Under the pieces are notes generated by a model that saw only the letters and a program-made list of their open reading frames with translations, had not been told where the DNA came from and searched no databases. A DNA stretch of 33,649 nt from JBHHZI01 sp046757965 (GTDB lineage: Bacteria; Acidobacteriota; Polarisedimenticolia; SMYD01): positions 1 to 33,649 of the forward strand of contig JBHHZI010000013.1 of NCBI GenBank assembly GCA_046757965.1, given 5' to 3'. Each line of letters opens with the position of its first letter. The first letter of the stretch is position 1. The translations under genes and the position numbers were made by a program. Positions 18,570 to 26,387 of the stretch are shown here, piece by piece.

Positions 18570-18578
18570 TGCTATGAT
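18570..18578 (+). promoter_or_regulatory. Extended -10 promoter of thioredoxin-like gene
   Basis: TGC-TATGAT ends ten bases before the ATG at 18589. An earlier in-frame ATG at 18574 falls inside this box, which argues against using it as the start. The predicted leader is only about 4 bases. Confidence 0.45.
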
Positions 18579-18588
18579 TGAGGCCGAC

Positions 18589-19089
18589 ATGAGCTCCGAT
18601 GCCAACCATTCCTCGCCCTCGAACCCGCCACCGGCCGGGCGGCCGTTGTGGAGCCGCGCCACCGGCGTGCTCTTCGGTCTCGTTGCGGTCCTGGCGATGG
18701 CGTACGGTCTCCTGTTCATCGTCTCCACGGCGCGCACCGATCCGGCCGGGGAGCCGGAGAGGGGTGATGTGCAGCTCATCTCGATGCAGGGTGAGCCGGT
18801 CGACCTGCTCAGACATCTGGCGCCCGGCAAGGTGACCGTCGTCGACTTCTACGCCGACTGGTGTGCTCCGTGGCAGGCTCTGGCACCGGTTCTCGATGAG
18901 CTCGCGCGCACGCACCAGGACGATCTGGCCCTGCGCAAGATCAACATCGTTCACTGGGGCACACCGGTGGTGGCGCAGTACGGCGTGGCCGATGTCGGGC
19001 TGCCGTACCTCAGGATGTACGGCCCGGACGGCGTCATGATCGCCGACGGTGTCGACCGCGTCATGGATCAGCTCGAGCAGCGCTACTGA
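18589..19089 (+). CDS. Membrane-anchored thioredoxin-like protein lacking the second Cys
   Basis: A 166-residue protein with a cytoplasmic N-terminal tail, one membrane helix (about residues 25-46) and a thioredoxin fold facing the periplasm. The fold shows 'VTVVDFYADWCAPWQALAPVLDEL' style features, a central 'VVAQYGVADVGLPYLRMYGPDG' with the cis-Pro, and a final helix. The active site reads WCAPW: Cys92 is present, but the resolving Cys of CxxC is Trp95. It therefore cannot form the usual intramolecular disulfide and may be a monothiol, isomerase-like or binding protein. The ATG at 18589 was preferred to the one at 18574. It converges on pyrD with only nine bases between stop codons. Confidence 0.78.
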   Translation: MSSDANHSSPSNPPPAGRPLWSRATGVLFGLVAVLAMAYGLLFIVSTARTDPAGEPERGDVQLISMQGEPVDLLRHLAPGKVTVVDFYADWCAPWQALAPVLDELARTHQDDLALRKINIVHWGTPVVAQYGVADVGLPYLRMYGPDGVMIADGVDRVMDQLEQRY

Positions 19090-19098
19090 CGCCGCCGG

Positions 19099-20040
19099 TC
19101 AGCTCTCCGCCAGGCCCCCGACCAGTTCGGCCACCCGTCTCACGTCATGGGCGGCGCACCATGCGGTCAGCTCATCGACCAGATCCGCCGAGCGGCACGG
19201 ATCGACGAAGTTCGCGGTGCCGACCTGGATGGCGCCGGCGCCGGCCAGCATGAACTCCACCGCATCGACGGCGGAGGTGATGCCACCCATGCCCATGATC
19301 GGCACATCCACCGCCCCGGCCACCTCGTGGACCAGGTGCAGCGCCAGCGGCTTGATGGCCGGACCCGACAACCCGCCGATACGATTGGAGAGCACCGGGC
19401 GGCGCGTCTCGGCGTCGATGCACAGCGCCGTGAACGTGTTGACCAGTGACAGGATGTCGGCGCCGGCGTCGACGGCGGCCCGCGCGGGGACGCGGATGTC
19501 GGTGACGTTGGGGGAGAGCTTGACGATCAGGGGCAACTGCGTCGCCTGTCTCGACGCCTCGACCAGCCGACCCAGCGCGGAGGGGTCCACACCGAAATGC
19601 ATGCCGCCCTTCGCGGTGTTCGGGCACGAGGCGTTCAGTTCCACCGCGCTCACGCCGCCCGCGGAGTCGAGACGGCGGCAGACCGTGACATACTCGTCGA
19701 CCGTCTCTCCGTACACGTTGGCGATGATGGCGGTGTCGATGCCGCGCAGGGGCGGCAGCTTCTCGGCGATGAACGCCTCGACGCCCACATTGTGCAGGCC
19801 GATGGCGTTGACCAGGCCGGCGGCGGTCTCGCAGATGCGGGGTGGAGCGTGACCCTGGCGGGGCTCCGGTGAGAGCCCCTTCACCACCAGACCGCCCAGG
19901 CGGGCCAGATCGAAGAAGTCGGCAAACTCCGTGCCGTAGCCGAACGTCCCGGAGGCGGTGACCACCGGGTTCTTCAGGTGGAGTGGCCCGAGCGTCACGC
20001 TGATATCGACCGATGCGGTGCCCCGGCCCGGCGAACTCAT
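19099..20040 (-). CDS. pyrD: Dihydroorotate dehydrogenase, class 1B catalytic subunit
   Basis: A 313-residue FMN enzyme that oxidises dihydroorotate to orotate in the cytoplasm. The class 1 active-site base is Cys139 in LNASCPNTAKGG, and KNPVVTASGTFGYG opens the barrel. FMN phosphate contacts are visible in 'PIMGMGGITSAVDAVEFMLAGA'. The class 1B assignment follows from the adjoining pyrK, whose product passes electrons to NAD. The ATG at 20040 overlaps the pyrK stop as ATGA, so the two are translationally coupled. The frame stays open upstream through pyrK, but only the sequence from 20040 looks like PyrD. Confidence 0.94.
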   Translation of the reverse strand: MSSPGRGTASVDISVTLGPLHLKNPVVTASGTFGYGTEFADFFDLARLGGLVVKGLSPEPRQGHAPPRICETAAGLVNAIGLHNVGVEAFIAEKLPPLRGIDTAIIANVYGETVDEYVTVCRRLDSAGGVSAVELNASCPNTAKGGMHFGVDPSALGRLVEASRQATQLPLIVKLSPNVTDIRVPARAAVDAGADILSLVNTFTALCIDAETRRPVLSNRIGGLSGPAIKPLALHLVHEVAGAVDVPIMGMGGITSAVDAVEFMLAGAGAIQVGTANFVDPCRSADLVDELTAWCAAHDVRRVAELVGGLAES

Positions 20041-20867
20041 GGACCGGCACTCCTCGCCCAGTCGATGGAGCCGGCCGGAAACGTCGGGCCGTCGACGCAG
20101 ACACGCCGGTATCGCGAAGCGCCGGTACCGGGGGTGTGCACCGGCACGACGCAGGAGAGGCAGACCCCGATGCCACACCCCATGCGCGATTCGACCGAGA
20201 AGTGGCCGGCCACCGCGTGCCGGGCGAGCACGGCATCGGCCGCCGCCATCATCGGCGTGGGCCCGCAGACGTAGACCAGGGCCCGGCGCTTCTGCCCGGC
20301 GTCCAGACCAGAGAGGCGGTGGTCCAGCAGATCGGTGACCAGTCCGTGGTGTCCTTCGGACCCGTCGTCGGTGGCCACCTCCACCGCGACATCGCAGGCG
20401 GCCATGAGATCGCGACCGACGAGATCCGCCGCGGATCTCGCCCCGTAGAGCAGGCGCGCGCCGGCCCCGTGGCGGCGCAACCAGGCCCCCAGCAGCGGGA
20501 AGGGCGCGATACCGATGCCCCCCGCCACCATCAGAACGACCGCATCCAGCACCTGAGGCCCCGGAAAAGGCTGGCCCAGCGGGCCGACCCGGTGCACCTC
20601 CGCGCCGGGCTGCAGGCGGGACAGACAGGCGGTTCCCGCGCCGATGACCTTGTAGAGCAGGTCCACCGTGGGACCCTGTCCGGACTCGCCGATGCGCGCC
20701 ACCGAGAAGGGTCGGCCCAGCAGGGGCCCGGATCCTGACGGGCGCACCATGACGAACTGGGCAGGGCGAGTGGCGGCGGCCACGTCCGGCACGTCGAACC
20801 GCGCCAGATAATTTCCGTTGCCGAGCGCGGTGTTGGCGAGCATCGGGACCGATCGGCTGAAGGGCAT
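20037..20867 (-). CDS. pyrK: Dihydroorotate dehydrogenase electron-transfer subunit
   Basis: A 276-residue subunit carrying FAD and a [2Fe-2S] cluster that links class 1B PyrD to NAD. The N-terminal half has the ferredoxin-reductase flavin motif 'GRPFSVAR', then 'LMVAGGIGIAPFPLLGAWL' (pyridine-nucleotide side) and VCGPTPMM. The cluster ligands are Cys231, Cys236, Cys239 and Cys257 (CGIGVCLSC, then RVCVDGP). The ATG at 20867 is close behind a TACGAT -10 box, so its mRNA may have almost no leader. It is first in the pyrK-pyrD unit. Confidence 0.93.
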   Translation of the reverse strand: MPFSRSVPMLANTALGNGNYLARFDVPDVAAATRPAQFVMVRPSGSGPLLGRPFSVARIGESGQGPTVDLLYKVIGAGTACLSRLQPGAEVHRVGPLGQPFPGPQVLDAVVLMVAGGIGIAPFPLLGAWLRRHGAGARLLYGARSAADLVGRDLMAACDVAVEVATDDGSEGHHGLVTDLLDHRLSGLDAGQKRRALVYVCGPTPMMAAADAVLARHAVAGHFSVESRMGCGIGVCLSCVVPVHTPGTGASRYRRVCVDGPTFPAGSIDWARSAGP

Positions 20868-20875
20868 GGCGCGTC

Positions 20876-20881
20876 ATCGTA
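20876..20881 (-). promoter_or_regulatory. -10 box of the pyrKD unit
   Basis: TACGAT on the minus strand ends eight bases before the pyrK ATG. There is no TGn extension and no clear -35. The predicted leader is 0-2 bases. Confidence 0.4.
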
Positions 20882-20937
20882 TCGTCCCGGCGCGACCCCG
20901 GGCAACCGGTCGACTCGCCGAGCAGCGGGCGGTGACG

Positions 20938-20946
20938 TGGTACGAT
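20938..20946 (+). promoter_or_regulatory. Extended -10 promoter of the phosphatase-like gene
   Basis: TGG-TACGAT ends ten bases before the ATG at 20957. An in-frame ATG at 20945 overlaps the box itself. The 89-base gap to pyrK thus carries divergent promoters. Confidence 0.42.
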
Positions 20947-20956
20947 GCTGCCTCGC

Positions 20957-22654
20957 ATGGCCCGTGCCCGCACCACGCTCTCCCGCCTGGCGGTGAATGC
21001 GACCCTGGCCGGGTTCTGGGCCTCGGCTCTTCTCGCCCTCCTCGTCTTCTACGTCAACTCCGGCGTCTCGCTGACCACGCGCAGCTTTCTGTCCGTTGCT
21101 CTCCCCGTGGCGGTGGTCTACGCACCGCTCACAGGCATCGTCTGGGCGATGCTCGCCGGCATGGTGCGTCTGTTCGTGGCCTTCCGCATCCCGGTGCCCT
21201 GGGTGGGTTTCAGGACGTTCTGGCGCTTCCTGGTCGGTGACTTTTTCCTCGTCTGCCTGGCCTATCTGCACAATCTGGACCAGGCGCGGGACTATCTGCC
21301 CATCACCATCCAGCGCAGTCTGGCCAGCGCCACCCTGTTGCTCGTGGCCGGCACCACGATGCTGGCGGTCGACGCGATCTGGCGGGGCCTGACCCGCCGC
21401 CGCCTGCGACGGGCTGCGGTGCTTGCGGCGGCGATTCTCATGTGTGGCGGCCTGTTCCTCATCCGGCAGCGCTACCGGGAGGTGAGACGTCCCTCCTCGG
21501 CCTCCGAGATCGAGGTGGTCCGCCCGGCCCACGCCATCCTGTGGCTCGGCCTCGACGGCGTCACCCCGGATGATCTGCTGCCGATGGCGGCGGATGGCCG
21601 CCTGCCGTTTCTCGGGGCACTGCTGCGCGCCGGAACCTCGGCCCCGCTGACGGCGCCGAGGCCACCGCGTCTGGCGGCCGCCTGGGCCACGGTGGTGACC
21701 GGCCGCAACCCGGCTGCCCACGGGGTGGTCGAACCGTTCCCGTTCCAGCCGGCGGCAGGATCGGCGACCTTTCGTGTCGTGCCCACCGGCACCGGGTTGC
21801 GCCGCCTGCTGCGGTATGGCCTGCTGGGGGCGCGCACGGCCGCCGCCCGCCCGGCGGTCCCCACCATCGACCGCATCCTCGCCCGGTGCGGCTACCGGGT
21901 GATCGCCGGCGGCTGGGACACCCTGCTGGAGGACACACGACTCGCCGGTGCGCCGGCGCCGGTCGCGCCGTCGCCCGGGCCCGACATCGCCGAGCAGGTG
22001 GAGCGCGTCGAAGAGCACATCCGCATGGCCCGGTCCCGGGCCGGCGGGGCGGTGCTGGCGGTGGCCCTGGAGACGGCTCTCGCCGCCGACATGGCCGCGG
22101 GAAACATGGTGCTGACGCACCTGGCGGCGGCCGCCGGCCGGCCCGAGGCCCGTCCGGCCGTGCTGTTGCATATGTCCGGTCTGGACCGGGTGGCCCACAC
22201 CTTCACCCGGTATCGACACCCCGAGCGCTTCGGCAACGTCTCCGCCCAGGATGTCGAGCGGTTCGGCGAGGTGATCCCGGACTACGAGCGCTTCCTCGAC
22301 GCCTGGCTCGGCCGGCTCTCCCACCTCCTGGCGCCGGAGCCGACGGTGGTCGTCGTCAGCCCCTACGCGGTCGGGCCGGTCGGCATCCTCCGCCGGGTTC
22401 GCCAGACAGTGCTCGGTTCGTCACCCCGGTCGGGCACCCACGCCGGAGCCGGCCCGGGGTTTCTTCTGCTGGCCGGGCCGGGCGTCAAGCCCGGCGGCGT
22501 GCTCGAGACCGCCCGGAGCGCCGACGTGTTGCCGACCCTGCTCTACCTGACGGACCTGCCGGTGGGCCGGGACATGGAGGGGGAGGTGCTCGATGGAGCG
22601 GTCTCCGCACGATTCGCCGGCCGGCATGCCGTGGTCGGGCCATCCGTGTGGTAG
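20957..22654 (+). CDS. Membrane alkaline-phosphatase-superfamily protein, probably inactive
   Basis: A 565-residue protein. Residues 1-175 contain about five membrane segments, followed by a soluble domain of the type I phosphodiesterase/alkaline phosphatase fold. Retained features are 'LWLGLDGVTPDDLLPM' (metal Asp200), 'WATVVTGRNPAAHGV', 'SGLDRVAHTF' (metal Asp/His) and 'GTHAGAGPGFLLLAGPG' (metal His). Two usually critical sites look lost. The Ser/Thr nucleophile position before AWAT reads PPRLAAAWAT, and the 'SDHG' metal motif reads SPYA. It may be a lipid- or glycan-binding pseudoenzyme; the function is unknown. The alternative start is 20945. Its stop codon lies inside the pyrR promoter -10 box. 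Confidence 0.8.
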   Translation: MARARTTLSRLAVNATLAGFWASALLALLVFYVNSGVSLTTRSFLSVALPVAVVYAPLTGIVWAMLAGMVRLFVAFRIPVPWVGFRTFWRFLVGDFFLVCLAYLHNLDQARDYLPITIQRSLASATLLLVAGTTMLAVDAIWRGLTRRRLRRAAVLAAAILMCGGLFLIRQRYREVRRPSSASEIEVVRPAHAILWLGLDGVTPDDLLPMAADGRLPFLGALLRAGTSAPLTAPRPPRLAAAWATVVTGRNPAAHGVVEPFPFQPAAGSATFRVVPTGTGLRRLLRYGLLGARTAAARPAVPTIDRILARCGYRVIAGGWDTLLEDTRLAGAPAPVAPSPGPDIAEQVERVEEHIRMARSRAGGAVLAVALETALAADMAAGNMVLTHLAAAAGRPEARPAVLLHMSGLDRVAHTFTRYRHPERFGNVSAQDVERFGEVIPDYERFLDAWLGRLSHLLAPEPTVVVVSPYAVGPVGILRRVRQTVLGSSPRSGTHAGAGPGFLLLAGPGVKPGGVLETARSADVLPTLLYLTDLPVGRDMEGEVLDGAVSARFAGRHAVVGPSVW

Positions 22655-22657
22655 GAT
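22649..22657 (+). promoter_or_regulatory. Extended -10 promoter of pyrRBC
   Basis: TGG-TAGGAT overlaps the stop codon of the upstream gene. Transcription is predicted to start near 22664, leaving a leader of about 80 bases before pyrR. There is no convincing -35. Confidence 0.45.
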
Positions 22658-22663
22658 GAATCA

Positions 22664-22744
22664 TCTCGTGCGGCGGTCCGCCGGGGAACGCGCGTCGGAA
22701 CTTGTACCCCCTGAGAGGGGTTTTTTTTTGGCCGGGGACCGACG
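22664..22744 (+). promoter_or_regulatory. pyr leader with PyrR-binding-loop-like hairpin
   Basis: The predicted leader RNA of the pyrR-pyrB-pyrC unit contains CCCC-CUGAGA-GGGG (22707-22720). Its hexaloop matches the CNGNGA loop of the Bacillus PyrR-binding consensus, and the closing C-G pair is also right. The hairpin runs directly into nine U residues. GGGG at 22683-22686 could instead pair with CCCC at 22707-22710, giving a mutually exclusive antiterminator. CGTCGG (22693-22698) and CCGACG (22739-22744) can pair around the hairpin. The pyrR ribosome site is probably GGGG at 22734-22737, so translational control is also possible. Confidence 0.6.
22706..22729 (+). terminator. Attenuator-type intrinsic terminator before pyrR
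   Basis: A 4-bp GC stem (22707-22710 with 22717-22720), extendable by an A-T pair, has a 6-base loop and is followed by T9 (22721-22729). The stem is short for an unaided terminator, which fits a conditional element stabilised by a bound protein. It lies 16 bases upstream of the pyrR start codon. Confidence 0.6.
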
Positions 22745-23302
22745 ATGACCGAAAACCCGCGCAGCCTCATGGATGCGGGCAAGATGAACCGCACGCTCGA
22801 CCGGATCGCCGCGGAGATCCGCGAGAAGGATTGCGACAACCTGGCGGTGGTCGGCATCCGCACCCGAGGCGTCCACCTGGCCGAACGTCTGGTGGCCAAG
22901 CTGGCCGCGACCGGAGAGGTGGACGTCGGCTTCGGGATTCTCGACATCAACCTCTACCGGGACGATCTGTCCATGGTCGCCGACCACCCGGTGCTGCGCA
23001 AGACGGAGATTCCGTTTGCCATCGGGGACAAGCGCATCGTGCTGGTGGACGACGTGCTGTTCACCGGGCGAACGGTGCGGGCGGCGCTGGATGCCATCGC
23101 GGACCTGGGCCGGCCGCGCGTGGTCGAGCTGGCGGTGCTGGTCGATCGGGGCAACCGGGAGCTGCCGATTCGCGCCGACTATATCGGCATGAGCATCCCG
23201 ACCGGTCCGGATCAGTGGGTCAAGGTGCTGGTGGCAGAGGAGGATGGAGCCGATCGTGTCGAGCTTGGGGAGGCGGAGCCGGCGAGAGAGGGCGCCTCCT
23301 GA
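22745..23302 (+). CDS. pyrR: Pyrimidine operon regulator / uracil phosphoribosyltransferase PyrR
   Basis: A 185-residue protein of the PRTase family. In Bacillus, PyrR binds pyr leader RNA when UMP is high and lowers expression; it often has uracil phosphoribosyltransferase activity too. The PRPP-binding motif is VLVDDVLFTGRTVRAALDA, and 'GIRTRGVHLAERL' and 'LYRDDL' are typical PyrR segments. The start ATG at 22745 lies seven bases after GGGG. The last base of its TGA stop is the first base of the pyrB ATG. The candidate PyrR-binding hairpin in its own leader suggests autoregulation of the whole unit. Confidence 0.93.
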   Translation: MTENPRSLMDAGKMNRTLDRIAAEIREKDCDNLAVVGIRTRGVHLAERLVAKLAATGEVDVGFGILDINLYRDDLSMVADHPVLRKTEIPFAIGDKRIVLVDDVLFTGRTVRAALDAIADLGRPRVVELAVLVDRGNRELPIRADYIGMSIPTGPDQWVKVLVAEEDGADRVELGEAEPAREGAS

Positions 23303-24249
23303 TGACGGGGCTGAGCGACAGGCACCTGCTGGGCACCGAGTCGCTCACGCCCGAGGAGATCTCGCTCGTTCTCGACACCGCCGACTCGATGCTGGAGATC
23401 GGCCAGCGCGAGATCAAGAAGGTCCCGACACTGCGTGGCCGCACGGTCGTCAACCTCTTCTGCGAGCCGTCCACGCGCACGCGCTCCTCGTTCGAGATCG
23501 CCGCAAAGAGGTTGTCGGCCGACACACTGAACTTCTCCGCTTCCCAGTCGTCCCTGGTCAAGGGGGAGACGCTGCTGGACACGGCCCGCACTCTCGAGGC
23601 GATGGAACCGGACATCGTGGTCATCCGGCACGCTGCTGCCGGGGCGGCACGCTTTCTGGCCGATCGATGCCTGTTCGGTGTCATCAATGCGGGCGATGGC
23701 ATGCACGAGCACCCGACCCAGGCGCTCCTCGACGCCTACACCATTCGCCAGCACAAGAAGGGCTTCAACGGGCTGCGCGTGGCGATCGTGGGGGACTGCA
23801 CGCACTCGCGCGTGGTGCGCTCCAACATCTGGCTGCTGTCGACGATGGGTGCTGGCGTGGTGCTTGCCGGACCGCCGACGATGATGCCCCCGGGTATCGA
23901 GACCCTCGGGAGCGGGGTGGAGGTGACGTCACGCATCGACGAGGCCCTCGATGGGGCGGATGTCGTCATGATGCTGCGCATCCAGCGCGAGCGGCAATCG
24001 CGTCTGTCGATGCCGTCGCTGCGCGAGTACGCCATGCTCTACTGCCTGACGCGGGAACGGCTGGAGAAGGCGAGGCCGGATGCCATCGTCATGCACCCGG
24101 GGCCGATCAATCGGGGTGTCGAGATCGCCGACGACGTGGCCGACGGAGAAGGGTCGGTCATCTTGCAGCAGGTGGCCAACGGCGTGGCCATTCGCATGGC
24201 CGTGCTCTACCTGCTGGCGGGAGCGAGTGGTGGACAGGCGAAGAGCTGA
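23302..24249 (+). CDS. pyrB: Aspartate carbamoyltransferase catalytic subunit
   Basis: A 315-residue enzyme that makes N-carbamoyl-aspartate from carbamoyl phosphate and aspartate, the first committed step of the pathway. The carbamoyl phosphate site is CEPSTRTRSSFE (residues 54-65). 'HEHPTQALLDAYTI' and the C-terminal 'MHPGPINRGVEI' are also diagnostic. No PyrI regulatory subunit is present, as in the PyrR-regulated type. Its start overlaps the pyrR stop (TGATG), so translation is probably coupled. Confidence 0.95.
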   Translation: MTGLSDRHLLGTESLTPEEISLVLDTADSMLEIGQREIKKVPTLRGRTVVNLFCEPSTRTRSSFEIAAKRLSADTLNFSASQSSLVKGETLLDTARTLEAMEPDIVVIRHAAAGAARFLADRCLFGVINAGDGMHEHPTQALLDAYTIRQHKKGFNGLRVAIVGDCTHSRVVRSNIWLLSTMGAGVVLAGPPTMMPPGIETLGSGVEVTSRIDEALDGADVVMMLRIQRERQSRLSMPSLREYAMLYCLTRERLEKARPDAIVMHPGPINRGVEIADDVADGEGSVILQQVANGVAIRMAVLYLLAGASGGQAKS

Positions 24250-24259
24250 CAGCGGTGCC

Positions 24260-25558
24260 GTGATCCTGCGGGGTGGCCGGGTCATCGCCCCGGCCACCGG
24301 CGTGGATGCCGAGCTGGATGTCGCCTGCGAGCAGGGCCGCATCAAGGCGGTCGGCAAGGATCTTCCCACCGGCGCGGCCCGTGAGATCGATGCGGCCGGC
24401 AAGATCGTCGCACCCGGTTTCATCGACATGCACGTCCACCTGCGCGAGCCGGGCCGCGAGGACACCGAGACCATCGCCACCGGCACCGCCGCGGCGGCCG
24501 CGGGCGGCTTCACGGCGGTGGCCGCCATGCCGAATACGACGCCGCCGAATGACGGGCGGGCCGTGACGGAGTTCATCCTGCGCCGCGCCGCCGAGTCCGG
24601 TGCCGTGCGCGTGCACCCGATCGGCTGCGTGACGCGCGGCCTGGCGGGCGAGGAGCTGGCCGAGATCGGTGACCTGGTGGCGGCCGGCTGCGTGGCGGTG
24701 TCGGATGACGGACACCCGGTGGCCTCCGCACTGGTCATGAGGCGCGCGCTGGAGTACTGCCGCGCCTTCGGTATTCCGGTCATCGACCATTGCGAAGAAC
24801 CGTCGCTGGCCGCCGGCGGCGTCATGCACGAGGGGCCGGTCTCCACCGCCCTCGGCCTGCGGGGCGCCCCCGCCGAGGCTGAGGAGATCATGGTGGAGCG
24901 CAACATCCGCCTGGCCGAGATGACCGGCGGGCGCATCCACATCGCTCACATCTCCACGCGCCGCAGCGTCGATTCGGTGCGGCGCGCACGAGACAGGGGT
25001 GTGGCGGTGTCCGTCGAGGTGACGCCGCATCATCTTCTGCTCACCGACGAGAGCCTGCGCAGCTACGACACCCACTGTCGCATGAACCCGCCCCTGCGGC
25101 CGGAGGCCGACCGCCTCGCTTGCGTCGAGGGGCTGATGGACGGCACCATCAGTGCCATCGCCACCGATCACGCTCCGCACGCGCCGCAGGAGAAGAACGT
25201 CGAGTTCGACGCCGCCCCCAACGGCATCATCGGTCTCGAGACCGCCGTGCCGGTGCTCCTCGACCGTCTGGTGAAGACCGGCGCGCTGACGCTGGCGCGT
25301 CTCATCGAGGCGTTCACACGGGGTCCCGCGGAGATCCTGAAGCTGGAAGGGCAGGGGACGCTGGCGGCAGGCTCCCTGGCCGATGTCACCGTCCTCGACC
25401 CGGCGGCCCTGTGCCGTATCGATGCCACCCGCTTCGCCTCGCGCTCCGGCAACACCCCGTTCGATGGCTGGCAGTGCGTGGGGCGCCCCGTGATGACCCT
25501 CGTCGGCGGCCGTGTCGTCTTCGACGCCACCGGCGAGCCCGGACCGGGCAGCGAGTAG
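24260..25558 (+). CDS. pyrC: Dihydroorotase (type I)
   Basis: A 432-residue zinc amidohydrolase that cyclises carbamoyl-aspartate to dihydroorotate. Metal-site motifs are visible: GFIDMHVHLREPG (His58, His60), DHCEEPSL, HISTRRS, VTPHHLLLTD and AIATDHAPH. The chosen start is GTG at 24260, ten bases after the pyrB stop, because VILRGGRVIAPATG aligns with the usual start of the family. GTG codons at 24227 and 24230, overlapping pyrB, are alternatives. A frame extension further upstream is out-of-frame pyrB sequence. Confidence 0.93.
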   Translation: MILRGGRVIAPATGVDAELDVACEQGRIKAVGKDLPTGAAREIDAAGKIVAPGFIDMHVHLREPGREDTETIATGTAAAAAGGFTAVAAMPNTTPPNDGRAVTEFILRRAAESGAVRVHPIGCVTRGLAGEELAEIGDLVAAGCVAVSDDGHPVASALVMRRALEYCRAFGIPVIDHCEEPSLAAGGVMHEGPVSTALGLRGAPAEAEEIMVERNIRLAEMTGGRIHIAHISTRRSVDSVRRARDRGVAVSVEVTPHHLLLTDESLRSYDTHCRMNPPLRPEADRLACVEGLMDGTISAIATDHAPHAPQEKNVEFDAAPNGIIGLETAVPVLLDRLVKTGALTLARLIEAFTRGPAEILKLEGQGTLAAGSLADVTVLDPAALCRIDATRFASRSGNTPFDGWQCVGRPVMTLVGGRVVFDATGEPGPGSE

Positions 25559-25567
25559 GGGTTGACG

Positions 25568-25615
25568 GGGCACGCATGCGAGTGTGCCCTCCCCACCCAC
25601 GTCGCCCGGGTGGGG
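25568..25615. terminator. Tandem hairpins between convergent genes
   Basis: Two hairpins follow pyrC: GGGCAC (25568-25573) with GTGCCC (25584-25589), and CCCCACCC (25591-25598) with GGGTGGGG (25608-25615), the second a perfect 8-bp stem. Neither has a T-run, so this is a likely but not classical bidirectional terminator. Confidence 0.5.
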
Positions 25616-25643
25616 CGTTCAATCCGGAGGGGTGAACGAGGGG

Positions 25644-26387
25644 TCACCGACCCGGATGAGAGTCGCGACCCTGCCTCGACGTCCCCGATATCTCCTCTGC
25701 GTGAATCTGGTCCAGCAGGGCGACCTGCTGTTCCGTCAGACCCATGTCCTGTCCGGTTCGCGCGATGCCGTTGTCCAGGATGTCGGCCGGTGAGCGGCGT
25801 GCGAGTTGCTGAAGCGTGAAGAGAGCTGCGGAATGAGCACCCAGCCCGATGTAGTAGGCGCTGCGCAGATAGAGGGTCATGTTTTCGGCGTCGGGTGTGG
25901 AGGCCAGCCCCTGCATCTCGTCTTCCAAGGCCGCCATGTCAGCCCGGAGCCGGGCCGGCGGGAGCCGGAAGGACTCCGGCCGGGTCTGTTCGTGACGCCG
26001 GCCGGTCGTCTCCAGCCACCAGGTGTAGCGTTTGCCTGCGATCAGCTCGGGCGCGTGATCGCCGTAGCCCAGTCGGGGGCCGACGACCTTGCGGATCCTC
26101 CACACCACCTGGTCATCGAGGGCAACCACGACGCGTACCGGCTGCTCGGTATCGATCCAGTAGAAGGTGGGCCGTTCGCTCCGGACCAGTTCCCGGCGAG
26201 GGGAGAGAGGCTGCAGCGTCGCGTCGAGTGGTGAGACCGCCGGCACCGGGTCGGTGCCACCCCGCATCTTGACTACCATGGTGTCACCGACCAGGTCCAG
26301 TCCGTCTCGCAGGATGGCATTTGCAGCCGAGGAGATGTGCACGGTCTCCTCGGGTAGCGCACCGCTTGCCGGCCGCAGGATTTCCAT
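25644..26387 (-). CDS. Main part of an apparently frameshifted exported protein
   Basis: A 247-codon frame of unknown function. Its middle resembles the beta-rich modules often seen in surface proteins ('LSPRRELVRSERPTFYWI', then a strand-rich run and 'GKRYTWWLETTG'). The C-terminal 100 residues are helical ('SAYYIGLGAHSAALFTLQQLARRSPADI'), TPR-like in feel. The first Met at 26387 has no ribosome site, and a TGA lies about 21 codons further upstream in this frame. A well-formed start and signal peptide exist upstream in another frame (26508-26388), so the intact gene probably ran 26508 to 25644 with a frameshift near 26390-26445. It lies 173 bases downstream of the large helicase-associated gene and may share its transcript. 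Confidence 0.6.
   Translation of the reverse strand: MEILRPASGALPEETVHISSAANAILRDGLDLVGDTMVVKMRGGTDPVPAVSPLDATLQPLSPRRELVRSERPTFYWIDTEQPVRVVVALDDQVVWRIRKVVGPRLGYGDHAPELIAGKRYTWWLETTGRRHEQTRPESFRLPPARLRADMAALEDEMQGLASTPDAENMTLYLRSAYYIGLGAHSAALFTLQQLARRSPADILDNGIARTGQDMGLTEQQVALLDQIHAEEISGTSRQGRDSHPGR

Noticed and set aside
24158..25600. 480-codon minus-strand open frame opposite pyrC
   Set aside because: It is the His/Gly/Arg-rich antisense of a clear dihydroorotase.
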